Shown: piece by piece, positions 37,222 to 45,995 of the stretch
Position numbering within the stretch: the first letter of the stretch is position 1
Layout: the number at the start of each line of letters is the position of its first letter
Assembly (NCBI RefSeq): GCF_017656155.1
Contig: NZ_JACDOH010000010.1
Coordinates: forward strand, 33,697-97,696
Length of the DNA: 64,000 nucleotides
Source of the DNA: Thermosyntropha sp.
GTDB taxonomy: Bacteria > Bacillota > Syntrophomonadia > Syntrophomonadales > Syntrophomonadaceae
Reading direction: 5' to 3'
Made by a program: the position numbers and the translations under genes
Notes under the pieces: model-generated
Seen by the model: the letters and a program-made list of their open reading frames with translations, nothing else
Database searches by the model: none
Told to the model about the DNA's origin: nothing

Positions 37222-38375
37222 TGTTTCAAAAAAAGCTGGGCCTTTTAGTCTTCATTCTCCTTTTTCTCCTTCCCGGATGCCAAATTCGGGATATAAGCCA
37301 TACAGCTGCTGTTTTAAGTATAGGCATTGATGAAGAAAATGAACAGATAAAAATAAGCGCACAGGTCGCTAAGCCATCTGCTCCCGAAGAAAGCGGAAGT
37401 TCAAGCAGCGAACCGCAGTTTATCGTCATTTCAGAAACCGGAAAATCTATGGTGGAAGCCGCCCGCAAAATGTCTCTTACCTTACCGCGCATTCCTTTAT
37501 GGACTTATACCAATACCATTATAGTAAGCGAAGATTTGGCCAAAAAAGATATAAGTTTTCTCATTGACACTATCGCGCGCAATCCCAATATAAGAAAAAA
37601 CAGTTTTCTTATAATAGCCCGCAAGACATCTCCAGAAGAGATTATGCAGGCAAAATCTCCTTTAGAACCTTTTCCAGCACAGGCTATTGTCAACATACTT
37701 CAAATGCAGGAAAAAACCTTAGGAATATATACCGCTGTATCACTGGGTGATTTTATAAAAAAAGCTTCAACTATGGGGATCGAACCCGTGGTTCCCCAAT
37801 TTACAATAATAAATAAAAAAGGCAAAGGACTTCTTTCTTTGGAAGGTTCCGCCGTATTTCTGGGAACTAAAATGGTAGGAAGCTTCACTGAAGAAGAAAG
37901 CCAAGGTTACCGCTTCCTTCTCCCTGGACTTAAAAGAGGAGGCATAATAAATGTTCCTTCTCCTCTAAATCCCCAGAATCTGATGGTAATTGAACTTTTA
38001 AACATCCAAACTAAAGCAAAAGCAGAAATAAAGGATGGGAAAATTTTGATAAAACTAACCATAGACAGTGAGGGCAATTTCTATGAACAAAATTCTACCG
38101 AAAATCTGCTGAATATAAAACAGGTAGATAATATCGAAAAGGCCACGGCAGAAGAACTTAAACGTAAAATGCAAAAATCTATAAAAAAAGCAAAAGATCT
38201 CAAGTGTGATGTTTTTGGATGGGGAAAATTAGTAGAAAACAGCTCTCCATCTTTCTGGAAAGAGATAAAAAAAGACTGGCTTGAAATCTTCCCTTCAGTC
38301 AAAAGCGAAATAAAAGTATCCTTTAAGCTCAGGCGCACTTATCTTACCGATAAATCTTTCGTGTTTCGCAAATAA
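37221..38375 (+). CDS. Spore germination receptor C subunit (GerAC-type lipoprotein), first copy
   Basis: A 384-residue lipoprotein. The signal LVFILLFLLPGCQ gives a lipobox with Cys near residue 18. The mature part matches the Ger(x)C family: AVLSIGIDEENEQIKISAQV near residue 30, then ARKMSLTLPRIPLWTYTN and VNILQMQEKTLGIYTAVSLG. The ATG overlaps the A-subunit stop by one base (TAATG) and has GGAGG upstream. It is anchored on the outer face of the spore inner membrane. Confidence 0.93.
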   Translation: MFQKKLGLLVFILLFLLPGCQIRDISHTAAVLSIGIDEENEQIKISAQVAKPSAPEESGSSSSEPQFIVISETGKSMVEAARKMSLTLPRIPLWTYTNTIIVSEDLAKKDISFLIDTIARNPNIRKNSFLIIARKTSPEEIMQAKSPLEPFPAQAIVNILQMQEKTLGIYTAVSLGDFIKKASTMGIEPVVPQFTIINKKGKGLLSLEGSAVFLGTKMVGSFTEEESQGYRFLLPGLKRGGIINVPSPLNPQNLMVIELLNIQTKAKAEIKDGKILIKLTIDSEGNFYEQNSTENLLNIKQVDNIEKATAEELKRKMQKSIKKAKDLKCDVFGWGKLVENSSPSFWKEIKKDWLEIFPSVKSEIKVSFKLRRTYLTDKSFVFRK

Positions 38376-38399
38376 AGCTTGCCGGGGAGCGATTTAAAG

Positions 38400-38606
38400 A
38401 TGCTTTCAGCTCTGCTTATTCTCTTATATGTTATTATTCTGGCTCTTGAAGTGCCGGCTCTGTTAAAAAACAGGTTTTATAAAGAACTCTTAGTTTTTAT
38501 AGTTCTTTTTGGAATAGGAATTTATCTGAGCTTTATCCAATTTAAAGGAAGTCTTAACTTTAATCCTTTAAGCCCTTTGCTCAGTCTTTTAGCATCTGGA
38601 AAATGA
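38400..38606 (+). CDS. Small two-helix membrane protein in ger operon, copy 1
   Basis: A 68-residue protein with two hydrophobic helices (MLSALLILLYVIILALEV and ELLVFIVLFGIGIYLSFI) and a short tail. The ATG at 38400 has GGGGAG ten bases upstream; a TTG at 38379 is possible. It resembles the second small gene of the operon (39808-40041): shared LE, a K-EL junction between helices, and an NP in the tail. I infer a D-like accessory subunit, as seen beside some GerA receptors in bacilli. Confidence 0.75.
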   Translation: MLSALLILLYVIILALEVPALLKNRFYKELLVFIVLFGIGIYLSFIQFKGSLNFNPLSPLLSLLASGK

Positions 38607-38626
38607 CCTTGCAGACGGAGGCACTC

Positions 38627-39790
38627 ATGAAAAAAAAACTAAAACTTATCATCTTTATACTGTTCTTTCTCTTTACGGAAAGCGGATGCTATAACCGGTT
38701 GGAAACTATCCAGACCGCAGTCTGCGCCGGAGTAGGTGCTACCCTTACCCCGGATAATCGTATTGAATTTACGGTTCAGCTTAATAAACCGGTAAATCCG
38801 CAAAAAACTACGATTTTTACCCAGCAGGTGGAAATCTTATCAACTAAGGGGAACTCCATAACTGAGGCTGCCCGCCGGGTTATGCTTGCACTGCCCCGGG
38901 TTCCGCTGTGGTCACATGCCGATATTTTTATAATCGGCGGAAACTTGGCCCGAAAAGATCTGTCTTTTCTTATGGATTTTATAAGTCGCAACCGGAATTT
39001 AAGACATGATATAGCTGTTCTGGTAAGTCCTGATAATACACCTGAAGAAATACTTAACAGCACCTGCCCCCTTTCCTTATGTTCTTCCCGGGGCATCTTA
39101 AGAATTCTCAATTTTCAGGAAAAAAATTTAGGCTCTTATAGAAAAATTAATATGTATCAATTTTTCTCACAGCTTGATACTCCGGGAATAGATCCGGCAG
39201 TTCCCCAGGTAGTAATAACTAAGGATATAAAAGGGAATAATATACTTACCATTAAAGGCATGGCAGTATTCAGCGGAAGAAAAATGGTCGGAAGCCTCAA
39301 TGAGATGGAAAGCAGAGGATATAGGCTTATAAAAACACCGAACAAGAGTGGTGGGATAATCAGTATAAAATTCCCTTTCAACCACAAAAATGAATATATA
39401 GATTTAGAAATCAGGAAATTAAAAAACAGCATAAAACCACTTAAAAAAGACAATAAGGTAATTATCAAAGTTAAAGCTGACCTTTATGTTAACATTTTTG
39501 GCATCCAGGCCGAGCAGGAAATACTCACCCCGGAAAAAATCGGTCTGGTAGAAAAAGCTGCTGAAGCAGCGATAAAAAAAGACATTACTTCCTGTATAAA
39601 GAAATCACAGAAACTCAATGGAGACATACTGGGATTTGGCCAAGCTATATACCGCTATATGCCAGAAGAATGGGAAAAACTGGAAGATAACTGGCAGCAA
39701 ATCTATCCCCTTATAAAATGGGAAGTAGAAGTAAAAGTCAAAATAAAAGACACTTATCTTACTCATAAGGTTTATACCCCTCAAATATAA
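38627..39790 (+). CDS. Spore germination receptor C subunit (GerAC-type lipoprotein), second copy
   Basis: About 388 residues and clearly paralogous to the first C gene: AARRVMLALPRVPLWSHADI, then ILNFQEKNLGSYRKINMYQF, aligns with its counterpart. The lipobox cysteine is in TESGC, with Glu at the -3 position where a small or aliphatic residue is usual, so lipidation should be checked. The ATG at 38627 has GGAGG upstream. A second C gene within one operon is unusual. Confidence 0.9.
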   Translation: MKKKLKLIIFILFFLFTESGCYNRLETIQTAVCAGVGATLTPDNRIEFTVQLNKPVNPQKTTIFTQQVEILSTKGNSITEAARRVMLALPRVPLWSHADIFIIGGNLARKDLSFLMDFISRNRNLRHDIAVLVSPDNTPEEILNSTCPLSLCSSRGILRILNFQEKNLGSYRKINMYQFFSQLDTPGIDPAVPQVVITKDIKGNNILTIKGMAVFSGRKMVGSLNEMESRGYRLIKTPNKSGGIISIKFPFNHKNEYIDLEIRKLKNSIKPLKKDNKVIIKVKADLYVNIFGIQAEQEILTPEKIGLVEKAAEAAIKKDITSCIKKSQKLNGDILGFGQAIYRYMPEEWEKLEDNWQQIYPLIKWEVEVKVKIKDTYLTHKVYTPQI

Positions 39791-39807
39791 CCGGGAGGCA
39801 GCAAAAA

Positions 39808-40041
39808 TTGTTCTGGTTTTCCATTTTGTTTATGCTTATTTTTGTCATTCTGGAGATAAAACATATATGGCAAGAAAAAATGATAAAAGAACTTGCAGTT
39901 TCTCTTTTTCTTTTGCTTATTTCTTTTGCTTACGCTTTAGAGCTTTATCTTAATACCCACTTTCTTCCCAATCCCAACCGAATACTTTTTTTTATAAAAC
40001 CAATAGGAGATATTTTTATGAAAATCATGGGAATGAAATAG
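39808..40041 (+). CDS. Small two-helix membrane protein in ger operon, copy 2
   Basis: A 77-residue protein starting at TTG 39808, nine bases after GGGAGG. Two helices (FWFSILFMLIFVILEI and ELAVSLFLLLISFAYALELY) are followed by a tail with NPNRILFFIKPIGD. It parallels the small protein at 38400-38606 in size, topology and place after a C gene. Likely a receptor accessory subunit. Confidence 0.75.
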   Translation: MFWFSILFMLIFVILEIKHIWQEKMIKELAVSLFLLLISFAYALELYLNTHFLPNPNRILFFIKPIGDIFMKIMGMK

Positions 40042-40053
40042 GAGAATAAATTT

Positions 40054-41172
40054 ATGCAGGAAAATACAATTAACAGCAGACAATTTGGAATCCTACTCTT
40101 AATGCTCATATTAGGAAGTGCTTTTATTTTCGTTCCCGAAGGAATTGCTGGCCGCGATACCTGGCTGGCAACCATAATAGCATCTTTAGCAGGTCTCTAT
40201 GTATTGTCTGTTATAATAATCCTCCAAAAAATATTTCCAGGCATGAGCATAATAAAAATAAGCACTCAGGTTCTCGGTAAACCTCTTGGTTTTATCCTGG
40301 GGATTATATACACATGGTTAATATTTTTCATAGCTGTTTTGTATCTCTATAACATGACCACTTTTCTGCTCATTATTTTTCCTGGGCTATCCGACTCACT
40401 CCTTAATACTTTCATAGTCCTTACTATTGCTTACGTTATTTACAACGGCTTAAACAGTCTATCCCGTCTGAGTGAAATCCTGATTTGGATTGTTCTGGCA
40501 TTGGTTATTCCAGCTATAGCTATACCTTTTTTTACTATAGCTGAAATAAAAAGCCTGACTCCTGTCTTATCCAATATCAAAGCTGTCCTAGTTGGAGGTT
40601 TATTTGCAGCTAACTGGCCTTATGGAGAAATAATCCTTATGGCTATGCTCCTTCCAGCGGTAAATGATCTTAAACAAAAATCAAAAATTATTTATATATG
40701 GTTTTTTATAGGAGTTATCCTTTTTGTCCTCCGCAGCATATTAGCAACCACCGTGTTATGGGAAGATTTAATGCAGACAACCAAATTTCCCCTATATGAG
40801 GTTCTGCTTCTCATCCGTTTTTCTACTTTTCAGCGGGTAGAGCTGTTCTTCTTCATCATGTGGTCAATAACTAACTTTATGGCTGTCTTATTGTCTTATC
40901 AGAGCCTGGTACTGGCTTTAAAAGACTTATTCTCCCTTAGAAGCCACAAAACTTTAATTATCCCGGCTGGTCTTGCCATTGCCGTTTTTCCCCTGATTAT
41001 GTTCCCTTCAAGCGTAGAATTTTTAGCGGTTGAGTCTTTTGCCGCTCATTTCCACAATATCATTATACAACTCCTTTATCCCACCATTATATTAGCTGCA
41101 GCTAAAATCAAACAAAGAAAAAGCCGTAATCCTTTAGATTACAGCCCGGAAATGTCAAAAACAGCTAAATAA
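40054..41172 (+). CDS. Spore germination receptor B subunit (GerAB-type), second copy
   Basis: A 372-residue protein with about ten membrane helices and the family segments NSRQFGILLLMLILGSAFIF at the N-terminus and GGLFAANWPYGEIILMAMLL near residue 185. It differs substantially from the first B copy, which suggests that the two recognise different germinants. The ATG follows GGAGAA. Its last eight bases overlap the 3' end of mfd on the other strand. Confidence 0.93.
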   Translation: MQENTINSRQFGILLLMLILGSAFIFVPEGIAGRDTWLATIIASLAGLYVLSVIIILQKIFPGMSIIKISTQVLGKPLGFILGIIYTWLIFFIAVLYLYNMTTFLLIIFPGLSDSLLNTFIVLTIAYVIYNGLNSLSRLSEILIWIVLALVIPAIAIPFFTIAEIKSLTPVLSNIKAVLVGGLFAANWPYGEIILMAMLLPAVNDLKQKSKIIYIWFFIGVILFVLRSILATTVLWEDLMQTTKFPLYEVLLLIRFSTFQRVELFFFIMWSITNFMAVLLSYQSLVLALKDLFSLRSHKTLIIPAGLAIAVFPLIMFPSSVEFLAVESFAAHFHNIIIQLLYPTIILAAAKIKQRKSRNPLDYSPEMSKTAK

Positions 41173-44100
41173 TATTTAAAACTTCCTCTAGCCCCTTTAA
41201 CCCTGCTGGATGGTTGAGCTGAAGCTGAATAGTCCTGTTGTTTAACCGGTATATTTTTACCTCTTTTTTAGATAAATTTAAATCAGGTGGCAATTCTTTA
41301 CCCAGGCTTATTTCAACCATTGACCCTTTACGCCTTAAATACTTAATATCCTTATTCTGTGCCATAATACGCAGGAAAGCGATCTGCAAAAAGTTTTCTA
41401 CCGGTAGCGGAAAAGGGCCAAACCTGTCTAAAAGCTCCGCCTTTATATCTTCAAGTTCTTTTAAATCAGACGCCAGTAAAATTCTCCGGTAAATTCGCAT
41501 TTTAGTCCCCAAATCAGGTATATAGTCATCAGGAATATAATAATCCATATCTACATCTATCTTGACAGGTTCTTCTTCCTTAAAATCCCTTCCTTTAAGT
41601 TTAGCCACCTCTTCCTCTAAGAGACGACAGTAAAGGTCAAAACCAACCGCATAAATATGCCCGTGCTGTTCAGGTCCTAATATATTGCCGGCTCCTCTGA
41701 TTTCCAAATCCCTTAAGGCTATTTTCATACCGGCTCCGAGTTCATTAAATTCCCGGATTGCATTAAGTCTCTTTTGTGCTTCTTCGGTTAAGACCTTATA
41801 AGGACGATACATAAGATAAGCATAAGCCAAGCGGTTTGACCTTCCTACCCTGCCTCTCAGCTGATAAAGCTGCGCTAATCCCATTTTATCCGCTTCATCG
41901 ACTATAATAGTGTTCACATTGGGCATATCGAGACCTGACTCTATAATAGTAGTGCAAAGAAAAAGGTTATATTCGCCTTTTAAAAAATCCATTATAACTT
42001 CAGAAAGTTCATTTTCATCCATTTTCCCATGTCCGACCGCAATCTTAACCTCCGGTAAAAGTTTATTAAGCTCCTCTTTTACTTTATAAATATCTTCTAT
42101 CCGGTTGTGGACGAAAAATACCTGACCTCCCCGCTCGATTTCAAACTGAACTGCCTCTTTTATGATTTCCTCATTATATTCCATTACATAGGTGGTAACC
42201 GGATACCTCCCCTTAGGGGGAGTTTCAATAACACTTAAATCTTTAAGGCCGGTTAATGCCATGTTAAGGCTCCTGGGTATAGGGGTGGCAGAAAGGCTTA
42301 AAACATCCACGGTTTTCTTAAAAGCCCTTATTTTTTCTTTTTGCCTTACTCCAAACCGGTGCTCTTCATCTATTATAAGGAGGCCTAAGTCCTTAAACTT
42401 AACATCAGTCGACAAAAGGCGATGGGTTCCTATAACTAAATCTACTACCCCTTTTTCCAAATCCTTAATAATTCTTTTTTGTTCCCTTCCGCTTCGAAAG
42501 CGGCTTAAAGACTCTATAACTACCGGAAAACCTTCAAAGCGGGATATAAAAGTCTGATAATGCTGCTCGGCTAAAACCGTGGTAGGAACTAAGACTGCTA
42601 CCTGTTTTCCGTCCATTACAGCTTTAAAAGCTGCCCGCATGGCAACTTCCGTTTTGCCATAACCTACATCACCGCATATCAATCTGTCCATAGGCCGCCT
42701 ACTTTCCATATCCCGCTTAACTTCTTCAATCGCTTTGAGCTGATCCGGGGTTTCTTCATAAGGAAAAAGATCCTCAAATTCTTTTTGCCAGGGGGTATCA
42801 GGAGAAAAAGCATATCCCTGTTCTGCTTCCCGGGCGGCATATATTTTAATAAGCTCTTCTGCCATTTCTTTGACTGCTTCAGCTACTTTACGGCGGGTAC
42901 GCTCCCACTCGCTTCCTCCCAGTTTGCTTAAACGCGGTTCTTTTTCCCCCAAGCTATTGTATTTATAAAGTTTGTCAACTTTTTCCAAAGGCAGATAAAG
43001 CTTATCTCCCGCCGCATATTCTAAAAGGATATATTCACGGGTGACATTATCCACTTCCACCCGGGTTACCCCGCGGAATATTCCTATTCCGTGGTTTTCA
43101 TGCACCACATAATCTCCCGGCTTTAAGTCTTCTAAAATAATATTCTCTTCCCTTTTAGAAGACTTGCTTTTTCTTTTTTTATCCTGCATCCGTTTTTTAA
43201 AAATATCCTTTTCTCCGATTATCGCCCGTTTAAAAGTGGAGCTTACAAAGCCCCTTTCTATATCACTTTCTCTGAAAATTACCCCGCCTATATTATGGTC
43301 TAGGAACTCTTTCAGCAAGAGATTTTTTAATTTTCCATTTTTGATCGCTATTTCTACCTGATATCCCTTCTTCTGCCATTCAGCTATGCGGGAAAACATA
43401 ACATTATAATCAGCATAAAAAGGCTCCATTTCTTTCTGGGATATATGCTCCATAAAAACAGCTTTCATACCTATTATATTACCTGGGAAAAAAGAATGAT
43501 AAATTACTCCTCTTTTCTCCAGATATTTATCTATATCTGCTTTGCCTACCATCGGCAGTTCCCTTATATTTTTGCCTTCCTTTTTAACCTCTTTTAAAAA
43601 CTCCTTATATCTGCGCCCGGCCTTTTCTAAAGCCTGGTAAAAAGCAAAAGGTTCATCTATGAAAACAACAGCATTATTTATATAATCAAACAAAAACGCT
43701 CTTAACTCTTCATCGCAAAATTCATCAGCAGGAATTATATGGATTTCTCCTGTTTTCTTTCCTGACCTCTGGGTTTCTACATCAAAATAGCGGATAGATT
43801 CTGCCACATCTCCAAAAAACTCAATCCGGCAGGGATCTTTTTCATTTAAGGGATAAATATCTAAAATCCCCCCTCGCAGCGCAAATTCCCCCCGATTTTT
43901 TACCGTAGCAACCCTTATATATCCAGTATCTGTTAATTTTCTTATAATATCTTCAATCATATATTCTTTTTCTGCCTTTAAAACCAGGGTTTTATCGCGC
44001 ATTTTTAAGGGAGAAATTATCGGATGCAAAAAGGCATCAGCCGTAGCTACAATTATTGTATGCCGGCGGGGATGACAAAGCAGGTCATGTAAAGTGCAAA

Positions 44101-44377
44101 TCCTCTGTATTTCAGCTAAAGAATAATTTTCCTTGATAAAAACCAGATTTCTTCCCGGAAACATGAAGACCCGTTCTTTCCCGGTAAAACCAACTATATC
44201 ACGGGATAAATCATGGGCTTTTTCCTCATTTTCGGTTAAAACAAGGAGCTTGCCTCCTATTTTATTAAGCAAGTTGCCCAAAAAAAAGCCTTTGGCAGTG
44301 CCAGAAAGCCCGCTTAAAATTACATTTTCTTCAAGAGCCAAAGTCCCTAAAATTTTATCCCAGAACTCCTGTGCCAA
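41165..44377 (-). CDS. mfd: Transcription-repair coupling factor Mfd
   Basis: A DNA translocase that removes stalled RNA polymerase and recruits UvrA. It is 1070 residues. A UvrB-like N-terminal part (about 1-350) is followed by the RNA polymerase-interaction domain (GDYVVHENHGIGIFRGVTRV), the helicase motor with Walker A (ICGDVGYGKTEVAMRAAFKA), DEEHRFGVRQKEK and LSATPIPRSLNMAL, and a C-terminal UvrA-docking domain. The TTG at 44377 has GGAGGG eight bases upstream. It follows the short fin gene as in Bacillus. Confidence 0.96.
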   Translation of the reverse strand: MAQEFWDKILGTLALEENVILSGLSGTAKGFFLGNLLNKIGGKLLVLTENEEKAHDLSRDIVGFTGKERVFMFPGRNLVFIKENYSLAEIQRICTLHDLLCHPRRHTIIVATADAFLHPIISPLKMRDKTLVLKAEKEYMIEDIIRKLTDTGYIRVATVKNRGEFALRGGILDIYPLNEKDPCRIEFFGDVAESIRYFDVETQRSGKKTGEIHIIPADEFCDEELRAFLFDYINNAVVFIDEPFAFYQALEKAGRRYKEFLKEVKKEGKNIRELPMVGKADIDKYLEKRGVIYHSFFPGNIIGMKAVFMEHISQKEMEPFYADYNVMFSRIAEWQKKGYQVEIAIKNGKLKNLLLKEFLDHNIGGVIFRESDIERGFVSSTFKRAIIGEKDIFKKRMQDKKRKSKSSKREENIILEDLKPGDYVVHENHGIGIFRGVTRVEVDNVTREYILLEYAAGDKLYLPLEKVDKLYKYNSLGEKEPRLSKLGGSEWERTRRKVAEAVKEMAEELIKIYAAREAEQGYAFSPDTPWQKEFEDLFPYEETPDQLKAIEEVKRDMESRRPMDRLICGDVGYGKTEVAMRAAFKAVMDGKQVAVLVPTTVLAEQHYQTFISRFEGFPVVIESLSRFRSGREQKRIIKDLEKGVVDLVIGTHRLLSTDVKFKDLGLLIIDEEHRFGVRQKEKIRAFKKTVDVLSLSATPIPRSLNMALTGLKDLSVIETPPKGRYPVTTYVMEYNEEIIKEAVQFEIERGGQVFFVHNRIEDIYKVKEELNKLLPEVKIAVGHGKMDENELSEVIMDFLKGEYNLFLCTTIIESGLDMPNVNTIIVDEADKMGLAQLYQLRGRVGRSNRLAYAYLMYRPYKVLTEEAQKRLNAIREFNELGAGMKIALRDLEIRGAGNILGPEQHGHIYAVGFDLYCRLLEEEVAKLKGRDFKEEEPVKIDVDMDYYIPDDYIPDLGTKMRIYRRILLASDLKELEDIKAELLDRFGPFPLPVENFLQIAFLRIMAQNKDIKYLRRKGSMVEISLGKELPPDLNLSKKEVKIYRLNNRTIQLQLNHPAGLKGLEEVLNII

Positions 44378-44394
44378 ATCTAAACCCTCCGTTC

Positions 44395-44424
44395 AGGAAA
44401 CAGCTCTTAAAAGAGCTGTTTCCT
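44395..44424 (+). terminator. Perfect inverted repeat between fin and mfd
   Basis: AGGAAACAGCTCTT and AAGAGCTGTTTCCT are perfect inverted copies two bases apart. The T5 tract is on the plus-strand side only, so by shape it terminates transcripts running antisense to mfd. For the fin-mfd transcript it has no T-tract and may instead be a stability or processing hairpin just before the mfd ribosome site. Confidence 0.6.
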
Positions 44425-44440
44425 TTTTCACCTTAAGCGA

Positions 44441-44605
44441 TTAATGCTTATAAGGCTTAAAAATAAGTTCATCATCTCTCCAATTCATTTCCCCCTTGCA
44501 TTCTGGACATATATCATATATTTCAACAGTCTTTTCCCCGGTAGTTCCTGTTGATGATATATTAAATACCCTATCACATATCTCACAAATATGATAAATT
44601 TTCAT
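44441..44605 (-). CDS. fin: Short zinc-ribbon protein, Fin (YabK)-like anti-sigma-F factor
   Basis: A 54-residue gene. The translation begins MKIYHICEICDRVFN and continues to YDICPECKGEMNW, with a CxxC pair at residues 7-10 and another at 33-36, a compact zinc ribbon. In Bacillus, fin lies between spoVC (pth) and mfd and encodes a small zinc-binding protein that inhibits sigma-F at the switch to sigma-G. Position, size and cysteines all agree here. The ATG follows AGGGAAG. Sequence identity to Bacillus Fin outside the cysteines is low. Confidence 0.8.
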   Translation of the reverse strand: MKIYHICEICDRVFNISSTGTTGEKTVEIYDICPECKGEMNWRDDELIFKPYKH

Positions 44606-44668
44606 CTTCCCTGCCCCTTTTGCTTTTTCTAATATTTTTCCCCTGCAAAAGAGGCAAATATACTTTTT

Positions 44669-45220
44669 TTAATTATACTTATTCATAGCCTTTTCTATTC
44701 CTTCTAAAACCCAACATTCTGCCGCATCTGCCGCTTTTTCTACAGTTTCTCTGATAATCGGTTCTTCCTCAAGGGTAAATTTCCCCAATACCCAGTCGAT
44801 AGTATCACTCTCCGGTCTCCCTATTCCCAAACGAATGCGTGGAAACTCCCGGCTATTCAAAGATTCAATTATAGAGGATACTCCTTTATGTCCTCCTGCA
44901 CTTCCCTTGGTTCTAATGCGCAGGCTACCCAACGGCAGATCCATATCGTCATATATAACCAGAAGATCTTTTAATTCAAGCTTATAAAAACGAACTAAAG
45001 GAGCAACTGCCCTTCCGCTCAAATTCATATAAGTAAGGGGCTTTAAGAGTAAAACCTTCTCATCCCCTATCCTTATATGACCTATAATCCCATCATATTT
45101 ACATTCTTCTTTCTCCACTCCAAAACGTGCAGCCAGTTCGTCTACCACCATAAACCCAACATTATGCCTGGTATTTTTATATTTAGCTCCTGGATTTCCT
45201 AAACCTGCTATAATCTTCAT
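44669..45220 (-). CDS. pth: Peptidyl-tRNA hydrolase
   Basis: Recycles peptidyl-tRNA released early from ribosomes. It is 183 residues, normal. It starts IAGLGNPGAKYKNTRHNVGF with the catalytic His19 and Asn9, followed by LTYMNLSGRAV, IYDDMDLPLG with the conserved aspartate, and GSAGGHKGVSSI. Its place between ctc and fin-mfd equals Bacillus spoVC. Confidence 0.97.
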   Translation of the reverse strand: MKIIAGLGNPGAKYKNTRHNVGFMVVDELAARFGVEKEECKYDGIIGHIRIGDEKVLLLKPLTYMNLSGRAVAPLVRFYKLELKDLLVIYDDMDLPLGSLRIRTKGSAGGHKGVSSIIESLNSREFPRIRLGIGRPESDTIDWVLGKFTLEEEPIIRETVEKAADAAECWVLEGIEKAMNKYN

Positions 45221-45254
45221 AATATCTCTTCTCCCTAGACATAATAATTCCTAA

Positions 45255-45283
45255 ACACAAAAACCCCGGCAAATCTGCCGGGA
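45255..45283 (-). terminator. Terminator after ctc
   Basis: On the minus strand CCCGGCA and TGCCGGG form a stem around GATT, followed by GTTTTTG. It separates ctc from pth. Confidence 0.82.
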
Positions 45284-45290
45284 GATCATT

Positions 45291-45902
45291 TTATTCAGTT
45301 GCAGCTTCAGCTTCAGTTTCTTCCCCGGTTTCTTCATCAGTCTTCTTCGGGGCAAGTATAGTCACTACTATTGATTCAGGATCACTTATTATCCTTACCC
45401 CTTCGGGGGCTTTAAGATCTCCTACCGTTAGATGATCACCTATTTCTAATGACGATATATCACAGACAATATGTTCAGGAAGGTTTTCAGGCAGACATTC
45501 TATTTCTACTTCTTTGACCCCCAACTGTAAAATACCACCCTTTTTGAGGACTGCTTCTTCCCCTTCAATATAGATAGGCACTTCGCTGGTTATCTCTTCT
45601 GTTAAATCTATCGCAAAAAAGTCAAGATGGGTTATATTTTGTTTTACAGGATTTTTTTGCACTTCACGCAACAAAACCGTAATAGGTTTGGCTTCTCCTT
45701 CCAGTTCTAGAGAAAATAACCCTCTTACCCCATAGGTGTGGAAAACCTTTTGTAAATGCCCTGCCTCCACGACAATAGGTACCGGTTCCTGATTTTTGCC
45801 ATAAACTATTCCTGGTATATATCCCCTTTTTTTTAGCTGATTGAGTTTCCCCTTGGTTCCCAGTTCACGCCTCTGTCCTTTGATGCTTTGGGCTAATGCC
45901 AT
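45291..45902 (-). CDS. ctc: 50S ribosomal protein L25/general stress protein Ctc
   Basis: A 203-residue L25 of the long CTC type: an N-terminal 5S rRNA-binding domain (LNQLKKRGYIPGIVYGKNQE) and a C-terminal TL5-like beta domain (GVKEVEIECLPENLPEHIVC), ending in an acidic tail. The ATG at 45902 (MALAQSIKGQ) follows GGGAGTGATG. The prs-ctc-pth order is conserved with Bacillus. Confidence 0.94.
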   Translation of the reverse strand: MALAQSIKGQRRELGTKGKLNQLKKRGYIPGIVYGKNQEPVPIVVEAGHLQKVFHTYGVRGLFSLELEGEAKPITVLLREVQKNPVKQNITHLDFFAIDLTEEITSEVPIYIEGEEAVLKKGGILQLGVKEVEIECLPENLPEHIVCDISSLEIGDHLTVGDLKAPEGVRIISDPESIVVTILAPKKTDEETGEETEAEAATE

Positions 45903-45995
45903 AACATCACTCCCTTTCAATATTATTTGACATTATAACATTTTACCCATTATTAGTAAATTATAACAACAAAAGACAGGCATGTCCAAAAACCT

